Source of the DNA: Clostridiales bacterium
GTDB taxonomy: Bacteria; Bacillota; Clostridia; Clostridiales; Clostridiaceae
Assembly: GCA_017889345.1 (NCBI GenBank)
Contig: JAGHEJ010000041.1
Location: forward strand, 1 to 64,000
Direction: 5' to 3'
DNA length: 64,000 nucleotides
Shown here: one piece after another, positions 47,018-56,241 of the stretch
How the letters are laid out: each line of letters begins with the position of its first letter
Position numbering within the stretch: the stretch's first letter is position 1
Program-made: the position numbers and the translations under genes
The notes under the pieces: model-generated
What the model saw: the letters and a program-made list of their open reading frames with translations, nothing else
What the model was told of the DNA's origin: nothing
Databases searched by the model: none

Positions 47018-48529
47018 TTATCTTGTATCCTCCATCATCCAAGATTTTATAATATCTACTACTTGACTTGGTTTATTTACTGCGTAATTTTTAATTTCAT
47101 CTTCAAGCATTTTATTTTCTGGATTCGTATCTTCTATTGCTGTTTTCTCAATTTTCTCCTTAACAGATTGCTCGATCATTTCTTTTGTATCTACTCCACT
47201 AGAAGGAGGTACAATATCTTCTTCCTTATTTTTCTTAAATTTTCTTAACAATATTACAATTATTATTACCCCAATAATTGCACATATAATAGGAACCATA
47301 TTTCTCCTAGTTTTTGCTCCAATATCTTCTTTAACTTTTTTAAATTCCATTCCAACAATGGAAACGGAATCTCCTCTTTCTGCATTAAATCCTATAACCC
47401 CATTTATAATACTCTCTAAGTTTGTTCTCATATCTTGAGTAATATTCCCATCATACACAAGAGAAGCAGTAAGTCTTTTAACCTCTCCTGGAGCATGAAT
47501 TGTTGTAACTTCTTGTTTAGAAACCTCATAATTTACAGTACTTTCCTCTCTTTTTGAGGAATCACCTGAAGAGTTAACCTCAACATTTGACATGTTATTA
47601 TCAATTGGTCCTCCTCCACCATTTAAGGAAGATCCATTCTCTTCTTTTATAGTATGCTCACTTATTGGAACATTATTTTCATCTATAATAAGTTCTGTTC
47701 TTCTTTTAGAATCAAAATCAAGGTCTGCATTAATTCTAATTCTAACTTTTTCAGCTCCAAGAACAGGCTCTAATAAAGATAAAAGTCTATTTTCAAGTTC
47801 ATACTCAAATTTTCTTTTAAGATTCATTTGAGCATCTAATCCAGAAAGATTTCCATCTTCACTTCCATCATAAATTCCAAGAGATAATAAATTCATTCTC
47901 GCATCTACTACCTCAACATTTTCAAAAGGTAAATTATTCCAAGCTGATGAAACTAAATGTATTATTGATTTAACCTGTTCTCTTGAAAGAGATTCACCTG
48001 GATGTAATTTAATACAAACAGAAGCCTTTGCTGGATCCTTTTCAGTCATAAATACATTACTTTTTGAAGGCGTTATATGTACTCGTGAATCTTTAACCTG
48101 AGAAAAACTCTTAATAGTTCTCTCCAGCTCCCCCTGAACAATTCTTTGCTTTTGTATTAAAAACTCCTCATCTGTAAACCCAAATCCACTACTTTTATCT
48201 AAAAGTTCAAACCCTTTACTCCCACCATTTAAATCAGGAGAAAATGTTAATCGAAGTTCATCTACCTTTTCCCTTGGAACATAAATAGATTTCCCCCTAA
48301 TTTTTACATCTAGTCCCATATCTACCAGTTGCTGATGTATATACTTACTATCTGATGGATCCAAATCCGAATAAAGCAATCCATATTTCGTAACACTAGA
48401 GTATACGAAGAAAATAGAAAGTAAGGAAACTAATACTATAATTGATGTAATTATAACTTTTTTTCTCTTGGGAGGCATATTCTTTATAAATTCTTTTATC
48501 TTCTTAATTATTTCGCTCAATTTTCCCAT
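47018..48529 (-). CDS. fliF: Flagellar MS-ring protein FliF
   Basis: FliF forms the MS ring and the export-gate housing at the flagellar base. The 503 residues have two membrane helices (about 24-44 and 413-430). The YscJ-like ring domain includes QGELERTIKSFSQVKDSRVHI near residue 130 and LHPGESLSREQVKSIIHLVSSA near 175. A C-terminal FliG-binding tail ends VVDIIKSWMMEDTR. The start follows AAAGGAGTATACC. It is unlinked to fliG here, so the rest of the flagellar system must lie elsewhere. Confidence 0.94.
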   Translation of the reverse strand: MGKLSEIIKKIKEFIKNMPPKRKKVIITSIIVLVSLLSIFFVYSSVTKYGLLYSDLDPSDSKYIHQQLVDMGLDVKIRGKSIYVPREKVDELRLTFSPDLNGGSKGFELLDKSSGFGFTDEEFLIQKQRIVQGELERTIKSFSQVKDSRVHITPSKSNVFMTEKDPAKASVCIKLHPGESLSREQVKSIIHLVSSAWNNLPFENVEVVDARMNLLSLGIYDGSEDGNLSGLDAQMNLKRKFEYELENRLLSLLEPVLGAEKVRIRINADLDFDSKRRTELIIDENNVPISEHTIKEENGSSLNGGGGPIDNNMSNVEVNSSGDSSKREESTVNYEVSKQEVTTIHAPGEVKRLTASLVYDGNITQDMRTNLESIINGVIGFNAERGDSVSIVGMEFKKVKEDIGAKTRRNMVPIICAIIGVIIIVILLRKFKKNKEEDIVPPSSGVDTKEMIEQSVKEKIEKTAIEDTNPENKMLEDEIKNYAVNKPSQVVDIIKSWMMEDTR

Positions 48530-48622
48530 GGTATACTCCTTTCAACTTCTAGTATTACCAAAGAATTTAAAAATAATCTTTGAAAATTTTTAAAATTGTG
48601 AAATCCATATTTTACAAAAACA

Positions 48623-48653
48623 AAAACACCCAAAATAATTTTGGGTGTTTAAT
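48623..48653 (-). terminator. Terminator after feoB
   Basis: A stem AAACACCCAAAAT/ATTTTGGGTGTTT is followed on the minus strand by TTGTTTTTG, just behind the feoB stop. Confidence 0.85.
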
Positions 48654-50762
48654 TTAAACAAAAATCTTTAATATGAAATTTACAATAAAACAAACAACAA
48701 AAGCAACAATCGTTGGAATTAAAAATGATAAAAATGTCCACTTATTACTTCCTGTCTCTTTTTTTATGGTCCACAAAGCAGTTGAACATGGAAAATGTAA
48801 AAGGGAAAAAAGCATTGTGTTTATTGCAGTAATTATTGTCCATCCATTATCTCTTAAAATTATTCCAAGAGAACTAGCCGTATCAAAATCTATTAATTGT
48901 CCTGTAGATAAATAACTCATAAGCATTATAGGAATAACAATTTCATTTGCTGGTATTCCAATAATAAACGCAGCTAAAATAGTTCCATCAAGTCCTATAA
49001 CTTTTGCAATTGGATTTAAAAATGAAACTATATGGCCCATTATACTTACATCATTTATAAATATATTTGCTAAAACCCATATTATAATTCCAAAAGGAGC
49101 AGCAATCATAACCGCTCTTCCTAAAACAAAAATAGTTCTATCTATAAATGAAGTATAAAGAATTGTTCCTAATTTTGGTTTTCTATAAGGAGGAAGCTCA
49201 AGAGTAAAAGATGATGGCTCTCCTTTTAATAAAGTTTTAGAAAGAATATATGATATAAGAAGAGTTATACAAATTCCAATTATAACCATACCTGTTACAA
49301 TTAAAGAAGTAACTACGGAGTTAACAACCGTACTTGTTGTAACTGAGAAAAATATACTAGATAAAACTATTATTAAAGGAAATCTTCCATTACAAGGAAC
49401 AAAATTATTTGTAATAATAGCTATTAATCTTTCTCTTTTTGACTCTATTATTCTAGTTCCAATAACTCCCGCACAATTACATCCAAATCCCATACACATG
49501 GTTAAACATTGTTTACCATGACAACCTGCTCGTTTAAATATATGATCCATATTAAAAGCAACTCTCGGTAAATATCCAAGATCTTCTAAGAAAGTAAACA
49601 TTGGGAAAAATATGGCCATAGGTGGGAGCATAACTGAAATTACCCATCCAGTAACTCTAAAAATACCATATACAAGCATATCATGTATAAATACTGGAAA
49701 ATGCAAATAATTTAAAAAAATGGAAAGCTTTCCTTCTAAATAATTAAACATATTTGACAAAATAGAGGAAGGAATATTTGACAAATTAATTGTTATAAAT
49801 AAAATTACTGCAATAAGAGAAATCATTATAGGTATTCCAAATTTTTTAGATGTGATAATGTCATCTATTTTTCTATCTCTTAAGTGCTTGTCTCCTTTTT
49901 GTTCTACATAATTGCTTCTTATACTTTTACACTTCTCATATATTGTTTCAATTATGTTCTCTCTAACTTCTTTAAAGTTTCCTTCATTATATTCTTCCCT
50001 TAAAAGTTTTAATTTCTCATTTTCCTCCTCTGTTAAATGAGATTTCATAAATGAGAAAAAATCCTCATCACTATCTAAAATTCTAAGAGAAATCCATCTT
50101 TTATTATCCGTACTTTTTAAAAAATCTAATTTTTCACAAATACTAGTTACCTTTTTTTCAATCTCCTCTTCATACTTTAAATCATTTTCTTTAAATTCGT
50201 ATTTATTATCTAAAACATCTCTTATTTTATCTTTAAGCTCCTCAATTCCAATATTTTCTTTAACAGAAGTTTTTATAATTGGAATTTTAAGTTCCTCTTC
50301 CATTTTATTTATATCAACAATTATATTTTTATCTCTCGCTTCATCACAAAGATTCAAACAAAGTATAACCTTTTTATTCATCTCAAGTATTTGAAACAAA
50401 ATGCTTATATTTCTTTCAATACATGTCATGTCACATACAACAACTAAAACATCATATTTTCCAAAACATATAAACTCTCTTGCAACTTCCTCTTCTTCAG
50501 AATATGAAAAAACTGAATAAATTCCTGGAAGATCAATTACACCATAATCTTCTCCCTTATGTTTATATTCTCCATAAGCATTAACAACTGTTTTTCCTGA
50601 CCAATTTCCCGTATGCTGATGAAATCCTGTTAATTCATTAAAAATACTACTTTTTCCTGTGTTTGGATTTCCAACTAAACATACAATTTCTTTGTTTTTA
50701 TCATTAGTATCAAAAATATCTTGCATAAAATCTTTATTTGAAGATGCTTTGGTAAGTCCCAT
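48654..50762 (-). CDS. feoB: Ferrous iron transporter FeoB
   Basis: FeoB is the GTPase-coupled Fe(II) importer. The 702 residues start with a G domain: P-loop GNPNTGKSS near residue 32, switch region TGNWSGKTV, G3 DLPG near 78 and G4 NLCD near 138. A helical linker follows to about 310. The membrane core has about 11 helices with the two Gate motifs, including FGCNCAGVIGTRIIESKRER and NNFVPCNGRFPLI. The start follows AGGGAGGATTT. It follows feoA by nine bases. Confidence 0.96.
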   Translation of the reverse strand: MGLTKASSNKDFMQDIFDTNDKNKEIVCLVGNPNTGKSSIFNELTGFHQHTGNWSGKTVVNAYGEYKHKGEDYGVIDLPGIYSVFSYSEEEEVAREFICFGKYDVLVVVCDMTCIERNISILFQILEMNKKVILCLNLCDEARDKNIIVDINKMEEELKIPIIKTSVKENIGIEELKDKIRDVLDNKYEFKENDLKYEEEIEKKVTSICEKLDFLKSTDNKRWISLRILDSDEDFFSFMKSHLTEEENEKLKLLREEYNEGNFKEVRENIIETIYEKCKSIRSNYVEQKGDKHLRDRKIDDIITSKKFGIPIMISLIAVILFITINLSNIPSSILSNMFNYLEGKLSIFLNYLHFPVFIHDMLVYGIFRVTGWVISVMLPPMAIFFPMFTFLEDLGYLPRVAFNMDHIFKRAGCHGKQCLTMCMGFGCNCAGVIGTRIIESKRERLIAIITNNFVPCNGRFPLIIVLSSIFFSVTTSTVVNSVVTSLIVTGMVIIGICITLLISYILSKTLLKGEPSSFTLELPPYRKPKLGTILYTSFIDRTIFVLGRAVMIAAPFGIIIWVLANIFINDVSIMGHIVSFLNPIAKVIGLDGTILAAFIIGIPANEIVIPIMLMSYLSTGQLIDFDTASSLGIILRDNGWTIITAINTMLFSLLHFPCSTALWTIKKETGSNKWTFLSFLIPTIVAFVVCFIVNFILKIFV

Positions 50763-50771
50763 AAATCCTCC

Positions 50772-51002
50772 CTAAATCTTTCTACCATAAATAAATTTTG
50801 ATTCCTCTTCTCTAAGTGCAATCATTGCTCCTCTTACATCAAAAACTGTTAAATTTTTATTAGGTCCAATTCTTATAACTTCAATAATTGCTCCTTTGGT
50901 AAAACCAATTGAAAGCATTCTTTCTTTTTGATAGCCTAAAAGATTAACTGATACAACTTCTATAAAATCTCCTACTTTAAAATCACAAATACTCTTTTCC
51001 AT
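50772..51002 (-). CDS. feoA: Ferrous iron transport protein FeoA
   Basis: A 76-residue SH3-like protein that binds FeoB and supports transport. KVGDFIEVVSVNL, ERMLSIGFTKGAIIEVIR and the C-terminal RGAMIALREEESKFIYGRKI match. The start follows AGGGAGAAAAATTA. It is the first gene of the feoAB unit and is divergent from a DtxR/MntR-type regulator across about 137 bases, a likely control region. No clear metalloregulator palindrome was identified there by eye. Confidence 0.93.
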   Translation of the reverse strand: MEKSICDFKVGDFIEVVSVNLLGYQKERMLSIGFTKGAIIEVIRIGPNKNLTVFDVRGAMIALREEESKFIYGRKI

Positions 51003-51138
51003 TAATTTTTCTCCCTAAATTTTACTTTTAACCACAGCTAACTTTTATAAATATATGTAATTATTTTTAAAATAGTTCTACACCTTAATAAGATTTAAGT
51101 ATTTATAATTGTTTATAAATTTTATAAGGAGATTAAAA

Positions 51139-51606
51139 ATGAATGAGGAAAAATTTTATACATTCTGTTATTTAACTAAAAATTTAGATAATTTTCTAAC
51201 CCCATCAGAAGAAGACTACATTGAAATGATTTATAGAATTTATATGCAAACTAATTCCCCTATAAGAGTTAACGATCTAGCTTCAAAATTAAATGTAAAG
51301 CCTCCCTCTGTTACGAAAATGATTAAGAAACTTTCTTCAAAAAATATTCTCTCTTTCCAAAAATTTAAACACATATATCTCTCAGACAAAGGAATGGCAA
51401 TTGGAAAATTTCTAATTAATCGCCACAATATAATAGAAAAATTTTTAAAAATATTAAATACAAATGTTAATCTTACATATGAAACGGAGAAAATTGAACA
51501 TACTTTAAGCAATGAAACTCTCTGTAAAATAAATCTCCTAATAGATTTTTTTGAAAAATACGAAAATGCTTCAAAAAACTTTTATAATTTTTGTCGAAAT
51601 CATTAA
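51139..51606 (+). CDS. DtxR/MntR-family metal-dependent regulator
   Basis: About 155 residues. The N-terminal winged helix LTPSEEDYIEMIYRIY...VNDLASKLNVKPPSVTKMIKKL and the dimerisation segment with TYETEKIEHTLSNETL place it in the MntR/IdeR family, which senses Mn(II) or Fe(II). The ATG at 51139 follows AAGGAGATTAAAA. It lacks the SH3-like third domain of DtxR, as in MntR. The divergent feoAB genes make them the likely target and iron the likely ligand. Confidence 0.88.
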   Translation: MNEEKFYTFCYLTKNLDNFLTPSEEDYIEMIYRIYMQTNSPIRVNDLASKLNVKPPSVTKMIKKLSSKNILSFQKFKHIYLSDKGMAIGKFLINRHNIIEKFLKILNTNVNLTYETEKIEHTLSNETLCKINLLIDFFEKYENASKNFYNFCRNH

Positions 51607-51720
51607 GAGTTTAAATTCCCAAACGATATATATGTCATAACTTAATTTGAAATCTATTCCTGTGAATCATTAAATTTTGAATGTTATGAAAATTGATATA
51701 TATTGTTTTGGAGGTTTAAT

Positions 51721-53094
51721 ATGAATAAAAAAGTTAAATTACTTTCTGGATTATTAATGGCTTCTATTATTTCTAGCTCTTTTGTTGATTTTGATAATTT
51801 TTACTCTGCAAAAGCTTCTAATAAAATTTCTACCACTAGAAACTCTTCTGCTTCAACGAAAAATTCTTCAGAAACATCTGATGAGGAAATCTTAGAAGAA
51901 GATGTTTTAGATGAAGAAATTATAAAAGAAGAAGTAATAGACGAAACTCTTGAAGATGAAATGGTTGATGAAACCATTGAAGATGAAGAATCATCTGGAA
52001 CAACCAATTTATTAGAAATGTTAAACTCTGATGACTCACTTACTATGGAAGATATTTCTAACTTTGCTGCTCCTATTTCTAACTCTCCTGGTTTTATAGA
52101 TGAATTTAAAACAGAATTTCCAGATTTAAGTCCTCTTAGAAAACTTTCTCCTATAGATGGAGGATCTAAAAACTATTTAGATGTTAACTCTGAATCTATT
52201 CAAACACTCCCAATCTTCTTAGATAAACCTACCTCAATACCTTCTATTTACAGTGAACAAAATATGTGTTTTACTTTGTTAAATGAAATTGACTCTGCTT
52301 TAGAAGATATTGAATCACAAATTAGCGAGGAATTACCATCAACAATTTTTTCTTTACAACCAACTATTATAGTTTTTAAAGATACTTACAACATTCTTTA
52401 CGATGAATACTATTCAATTGTTAATAGTAACTCTGAAAACCAAATAACGTTAAATATGCTTTTGAAAGATACTGAAGAAAAATTAACTACTCTTTTAACT
52501 TCCATTAATGATTTCAGAGGACAATTACCAGATCTTATTGATACTTTAAATGATCTTGTATTAGGGTCTTCCTCTAGTAGCGACTCCCAAGATGAAGAAT
52601 TAGTAAGTGATGATGAGTTACTTAATGAAGAATTAACTGATGAAGAAATTGTTGACGAGGAAATTGTTGATGAAGAGTTAACTGATGAGGAAATTATTGA
52701 TGAAGAATTAGTCGAAGAAGAAGTTAGTGACGAGGAAGTTGTTAATGAAGAATTAACTGATGAAGAAATTGATCCTACTCAAGTAATTTTATACTTTGGT
52801 GATTATGGACAAGAACTTGTTTATGACGAAGAAAGTGATTCATTCTTTCAATTAGATCCTGAAAATCCAGATTCTGGAGATTTAGTTGAATACACTGGAG
52901 AAGTTAGTGAAATGACTCTTGCTGAATATTTAGATATTGATGTTTATTTTGATACTAATGGAAATGAATTATTATTTGATGGGGATACAAATAGTTATTT
53001 CATTCTTAACACAGAAACTGGTGAGTTTGAAGTATATGACGGAGAAGTTATTCATATGAAAATGAAAGATGTTCTTGAACAATCTAGTGAATAG
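51721..53094 (+). CDS. Exported acidic protein, first of a tandem paralogous pair
   Basis: Not matched to a named family. The ATG at 51721 follows GGAGGTTTAAT and gives 457 residues. A signal peptide (1-32) is followed by an acidic stretch, a helical core (about 100-280, with IYSEQNMCFTLLNE and STIFSLQPTI) shared with the next gene, and a Glu/Asp repeat (about 290-350, units like EELTDEEIVD). A C-terminal region (about 355-455) has two copies of a 45-50 residue unit (YFGDYGQELVYD..., YFDTNGNELLFD...). It is probably surface-exposed or secreted, and the acidic repeats may bind cations. Function unknown. Confidence 0.8.
   Translation: MNKKVKLLSGLLMASIISSSFVDFDNFYSAKASNKISTTRNSSASTKNSSETSDEEILEEDVLDEEIIKEEVIDETLEDEMVDETIEDEESSGTTNLLEMLNSDDSLTMEDISNFAAPISNSPGFIDEFKTEFPDLSPLRKLSPIDGGSKNYLDVNSESIQTLPIFLDKPTSIPSIYSEQNMCFTLLNEIDSALEDIESQISEELPSTIFSLQPTIIVFKDTYNILYDEYYSIVNSNSENQITLNMLLKDTEEKLTTLLTSINDFRGQLPDLIDTLNDLVLGSSSSSDSQDEELVSDDELLNEELTDEEIVDEEIVDEELTDEEIIDEELVEEEVSDEEVVNEELTDEEIDPTQVILYFGDYGQELVYDEESDSFFQLDPENPDSGDLVEYTGEVSEMTLAEYLDIDVYFDTNGNELLFDGDTNSYFILNTETGEFEVYDGEVIHMKMKDVLEQSSE
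52591..52770 (+). repeat. Acidic Glu/Asp coding repeat
   Basis: Degenerate 15-base and 30-base units encode variations on DEELTDEEIVDEE inside the first paralog. The second paralog lacks this section entirely. Confidence 0.75.
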
Positions 53095-53128
53095 AGAATA
53101 AGTTCTACTTATTCTCTATTTTATTTTT
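53093..53128 (+). terminator. Terminator after the first exported paralog
   Basis: The stem AGAGAATAAGT/ACTTATTCTCT overlaps the stop codon and is followed by ATTTTATTTTT. The second paralog is therefore read separately. Confidence 0.85.
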
Positions 53129-53259
53129 CGAAAATATTTATGTGATTTAAGATTAAAATCCTAAATTTTAATTCGATATATAAAATATAATTTTGATTTA
53201 ATTTAAATTTTAAAAATTTTAATGTTTATAAATCTTGATATATTATTTGGAGGTATATT

Positions 53260-54036
53260 ATGAATAAAAAAGCCAAAATAATTCCCAGCTTATTAATAGT
53301 TTCACTTATTTCTATATCAACTATATATTCTAACTGTGTAAAAGCACGAGTTTCTAGACCAGTTATAGTTAATAACGACTTTAATTCTATTAAAGATAAA
53401 CCAAATAAAAATTCTTCAAACAACACAACTACACCTCTAGAAATATTAAACTCCAATGATTCTTTAACCATAGAAGATATTTCATCTCTTGCTTCTCCTA
53501 TTTCTAATTCTGAAAAATTTATTGAAAAATTTAAAACAGATTTCCCAGAATTAAACGCCTATAGAAAATTATCTCCTATTGATACTAACTATAAAATTTA
53601 TTTAGATATTAATTCTAACTCAATTGAATCAATCCCAAATTTTTCAAATGAATTTAATTCAAATCTTTCTATCTATAGTGAACAAAATATGTGCTTTGCA
53701 TTATTAAACGAAGTTAATTCTTCTCTTAGTGATATAAAATCTAAAATTTCAAAAGAACCTCATTCAACAATTTTCTCATTAATGCCAACTATTATGGTAT
53801 TTGAAGATACCTACAATATTTTATCTCTTGAATATTCCTCAATTATTAAAAACAATTCATCTAATCCCTCATCTTTAAACATAATTCTTAAAGATACTGA
53901 AGAAAATTTATCTATTCTTTTAACTTACATTAATGATTTAAAAAAACAATTACCCGATCTTATTAAAACCCTAAACTCTCCTACTAATAACAACTCCCAT
54001 ACTGAAAAAACTTCTAAAAAACAAAAAAGAGATTAA
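53260..54036 (+). CDS. Exported protein, second of the tandem paralogous pair
   Basis: A 258-residue protein with an N-terminal signal segment (MNKKAKIIPSLLIVSLISIS) and a core about half identical to the preceding gene: LNSNDSLTIEDIS, SPISNSEKFIEKFKTDFPEL, RKLSPID, IYSEQNMCFALLNE and FEDTYNILSLEY. It stops where the first paralog begins its acidic repeat and lacks the C-terminal units. It starts after TTTGGAGGTATATT. Tandem duplication and domain gain or loss is the simple reading. Function unknown. Confidence 0.8.
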   Translation: MNKKAKIIPSLLIVSLISISTIYSNCVKARVSRPVIVNNDFNSIKDKPNKNSSNNTTTPLEILNSNDSLTIEDISSLASPISNSEKFIEKFKTDFPELNAYRKLSPIDTNYKIYLDINSNSIESIPNFSNEFNSNLSIYSEQNMCFALLNEVNSSLSDIKSKISKEPHSTIFSLMPTIMVFEDTYNILSLEYSSIIKNNSSNPSSLNIILKDTEENLSILLTYINDLKKQLPDLIKTLNSPTNNNSHTEKTSKKQKRD

Positions 54037-54058
54037 GCTTAATCTCTTTTTTGTTTTT
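54027..54058 (+). terminator. Terminator after the second exported paralog
   Basis: A hairpin AAAAGAGATTAAGC/TTAATCTCTTTT overlaps the stop codon and is followed by TTGTTTTTTAAT. Confidence 0.8.
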
Positions 54059-54082
54059 TAATATACATATTAAAAGTTAAAA

Positions 54083-54889
54083 TTAAATTCTTCCTTGGTA
54101 AATATTTAATTTCTTCTGAAAAATATAAGAGGAAATATAAAAGTAAATAAAACTCATAATAATTCTTGAAACAATTAAAAGTCCTACTATAACTCCTAAA
54201 TCTTTAAAACTGTATATTATCAATAAATCCACGGAAAAAGAACTCAATATTAACAACAGGAAGTATAGTAAAGACAATACCCCTTTAAATTTTAAACTCA
54301 TGTTAGATAAACTAATTGCACAATAAGATAATAGAACTAAACTTATTGTACTTAAAATTCCAAAAGTAATAAATACACTTAACACTTCTATAACAAATCT
54401 ATATATTTCCTTAATGTAGATCCATAAATTTAAAGGTACTCCTATATATTGAAAAAATCCCATCAACCAATCTACAATAAATTTTCCTATATATAGAATT
54501 CCCCCAATAATTTTCCAAAAAGGAATAATAATTCCAATAATTAAGATAATTAAACTAAAAAATATAAACATCAATCCCACAAAAAATTTCCAAAATATAA
54601 TCATAGAACTTGAAGCCTCAAATGAATAATTTACATCAATTATATTTTGAAATACGCTTCCATTAAATCTTAAAATCACAAATAATATGGTTAATGCAAC
54701 AACAGATAAAAGCAATACGCTATAAATAATACCTATTGATATGTATAACTTTCCCTCTAATAACTCCCTATAACTTCTATTTTCGTTAAACAATTTAAAT
54801 ATCCATGATAATGCAAAAATTAAAATATATAATGGCAATAATCCTCTTGATAAATTTTTAAATTCATTTTTAATTATTTTGGTAACCAT
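54083..54889 (-). CDS. Multi-pass membrane protein, unknown (ABC-2 permease-like)
   Basis: A 268-residue hydrophobic protein with about six membrane helices. It begins MVTKIIKNEFKNLSRGLLPLY, which resembles the cytosolic lead-in of ABC-2 type permeases. No ATP-binding partner is next to it. The ATG follows AAGGGGATGTAAGA. It sits between two groups of exported proteins, facing the three low-complexity genes on the same strand, and might help export or anchor them. This is a guess from position. Family assignment is weak. Confidence 0.6.
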   Translation of the reverse strand: MVTKIIKNEFKNLSRGLLPLYILIFALSWIFKLFNENRSYRELLEGKLYISIGIIYSVLLLSVVALTILFVILRFNGSVFQNIIDVNYSFEASSSMIIFWKFFVGLMFIFFSLIILIIGIIIPFWKIIGGILYIGKFIVDWLMGFFQYIGVPLNLWIYIKEIYRFVIEVLSVFITFGILSTISLVLLSYCAISLSNMSLKFKGVLSLLYFLLLILSSFSVDLLIIYSFKDLGVIVGLLIVSRIIMSFIYFYISSYIFQKKLNIYQGRI

Positions 54890-55009
54890 TCTTACATCCC
54901 CTTAACTAAAAAATTACTATGTACTATCTTAAATATCTCCTAGATTAATCCTGTCAAACTTATTTTACGACATAATATTTTTCTCCATCAATAGGATCTT
55001 TAAATAAAT

Positions 55010-55037
55010 ACAAAAAGGAGAGCTTAATTGCTCTCCC
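55010..55037 (-). terminator. Terminator after the exported triplet
   Basis: A nine-base GC-rich stem GGAGAGCAA/TTAAGCTCTCC is followed on the minus strand by TTTTTGTATTTATTT. It ends the three-gene unit 60.2-55.0 kb. Confidence 0.88.
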
Positions 55038-55042
55038 TAAAA

Positions 55043-56212
55043 TTATTCTTCTCCATAAAATTCTTCATATATTTCATACATTAACTCAATTGCTCCAGCA
55101 TAACTTTCGTCACTAATTTCTCCATTTTCATACATAGTATTTAAAATATTCTCATCAATTGCTCCAACTCTTATTCCATAATCATAAAGTATCAACTCTT
55201 CACTAGTTAAATATCCTTCTTGAACTAATCTATGATTTAAAGCTGTTTCTTCATCCATAACCATACTTTCATCAAACTCTACAGCATCTTCTGATAAAAA
55301 CTCCCCTACAACTCCTACTCCATGAGCAACTAGATCTTCATAAACAACATTTTCCTCATCGCTTAAATCATTTGAATTCTCTTCAAAAGATAATTCAAAT
55401 TTTGGTGTAGTAGAATTCCCTGTCTTATTAGTATGATCTTTTAAACTATTTTGTGGTTTTTTATTTTGAGTTTCTTGTTTATTTGATTCTGTTTTATTAG
55501 TTGTATTTTGAGTAGTGTTCTCTCCTTTATTATTTCCATTTGTTTGTGTAGTTTCTCCTGTTGTTGTGTGAATTACTGGTGGCTTAGTTTCATTTGTAAC
55601 ATCTGTGACTTCATCTTGCATCTCAGTATTATCTACTTCTTCATTTAATTCTACAGTCTCTTCTACCTCTTCAGAAATATTTTCAACAACTTCTTCTTCC
55701 TCAACCTCATCTGCTACTCCAAATCCTCCAACTTGTATTCCTTTAGGAGGTGCTGGTGGCTTATTTAATTTTCCACTATTTGTTTTAACACCATTTGATC
55801 TGCTTCCTTGAGATCCTTGATTAACTAAATCCGCATTATTAGCTATTGAAATATCTATTTCTTTTCCTGTTTCTTCTTCTGCTTCTTGTCCAACCCTTAC
55901 ATTATGTTCTGATGAATTCTCTAATTGTTCTCTCATTTTTGCTTGTCTAGCTTCTTCTTCTGCTTGTTTTTTTGCTGCTTCTTCTGCCCTCCACTGCTGG
56001 TCAGCACTTACTGCAGTTTGAGCAATACCTGCTCCAACACTCACAACTGTAGTTACAAGAGTAACAATCAATCCTATCAAAGCATCAGATTCTTTTGGTT
56101 TTTGTCCTCCTACAGTAACAGCTCCAGTTATACTAGCAGCTGTTGCAAGTAACGCTGCTTTCTTTAAAATTTTCTTCCTTGAAGTTTCATTAGTATTATT
56201 TACTCTTTCCAT
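55043..56212 (-). CDS. Exported repeat-family protein, smallest and last of three
   Basis: A 389-residue protein. The N terminus SRKKILKKAALLATAASITG is a signal segment close to that of the two neighbours. A Gly/Val-rich hydrophobic helix (about 43-69) and an Ala/Glu/Gln-rich coiled coil (about 70-105) follow at once. Then comes a long Asn/Thr/Glu linker (about 110-290) and a C-terminal helical pair (about 320-385: LVQEGYLTSEEL, MYENGEISDESY). It lacks the Asp/Gly 15-residue repeats of its neighbours. Function unknown. A surface role is inferred from the export signal and low-complexity linker. Confidence 0.78.
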   Translation of the reverse strand: MERVNNTNETSRKKILKKAALLATAASITGAVTVGGQKPKESDALIGLIVTLVTTVVSVGAGIAQTAVSADQQWRAEEAAKKQAEEEARQAKMREQLENSSEHNVRVGQEAEEETGKEIDISIANNADLVNQGSQGSRSNGVKTNSGKLNKPPAPPKGIQVGGFGVADEVEEEEVVENISEEVEETVELNEEVDNTEMQDEVTDVTNETKPPVIHTTTGETTQTNGNNKGENTTQNTTNKTESNKQETQNKKPQNSLKDHTNKTGNSTTPKFELSFEENSNDLSDEENVVYEDLVAHGVGVVGEFLSEDAVEFDESMVMDEETALNHRLVQEGYLTSEELILYDYGIRVGAIDENILNTMYENGEISDESYAGAIELMYEIYEEFYGEE

Positions 56213-56241
56213 TTTATTTTCCTCCCTGAATTAAACTAATC

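Noticed and set aside
53226-53471. An 81-codon minus-strand frame at the start of the second exported paralog
   Set aside because: It is antisense to a supported signal peptide and core region and has no ribosome-binding site.
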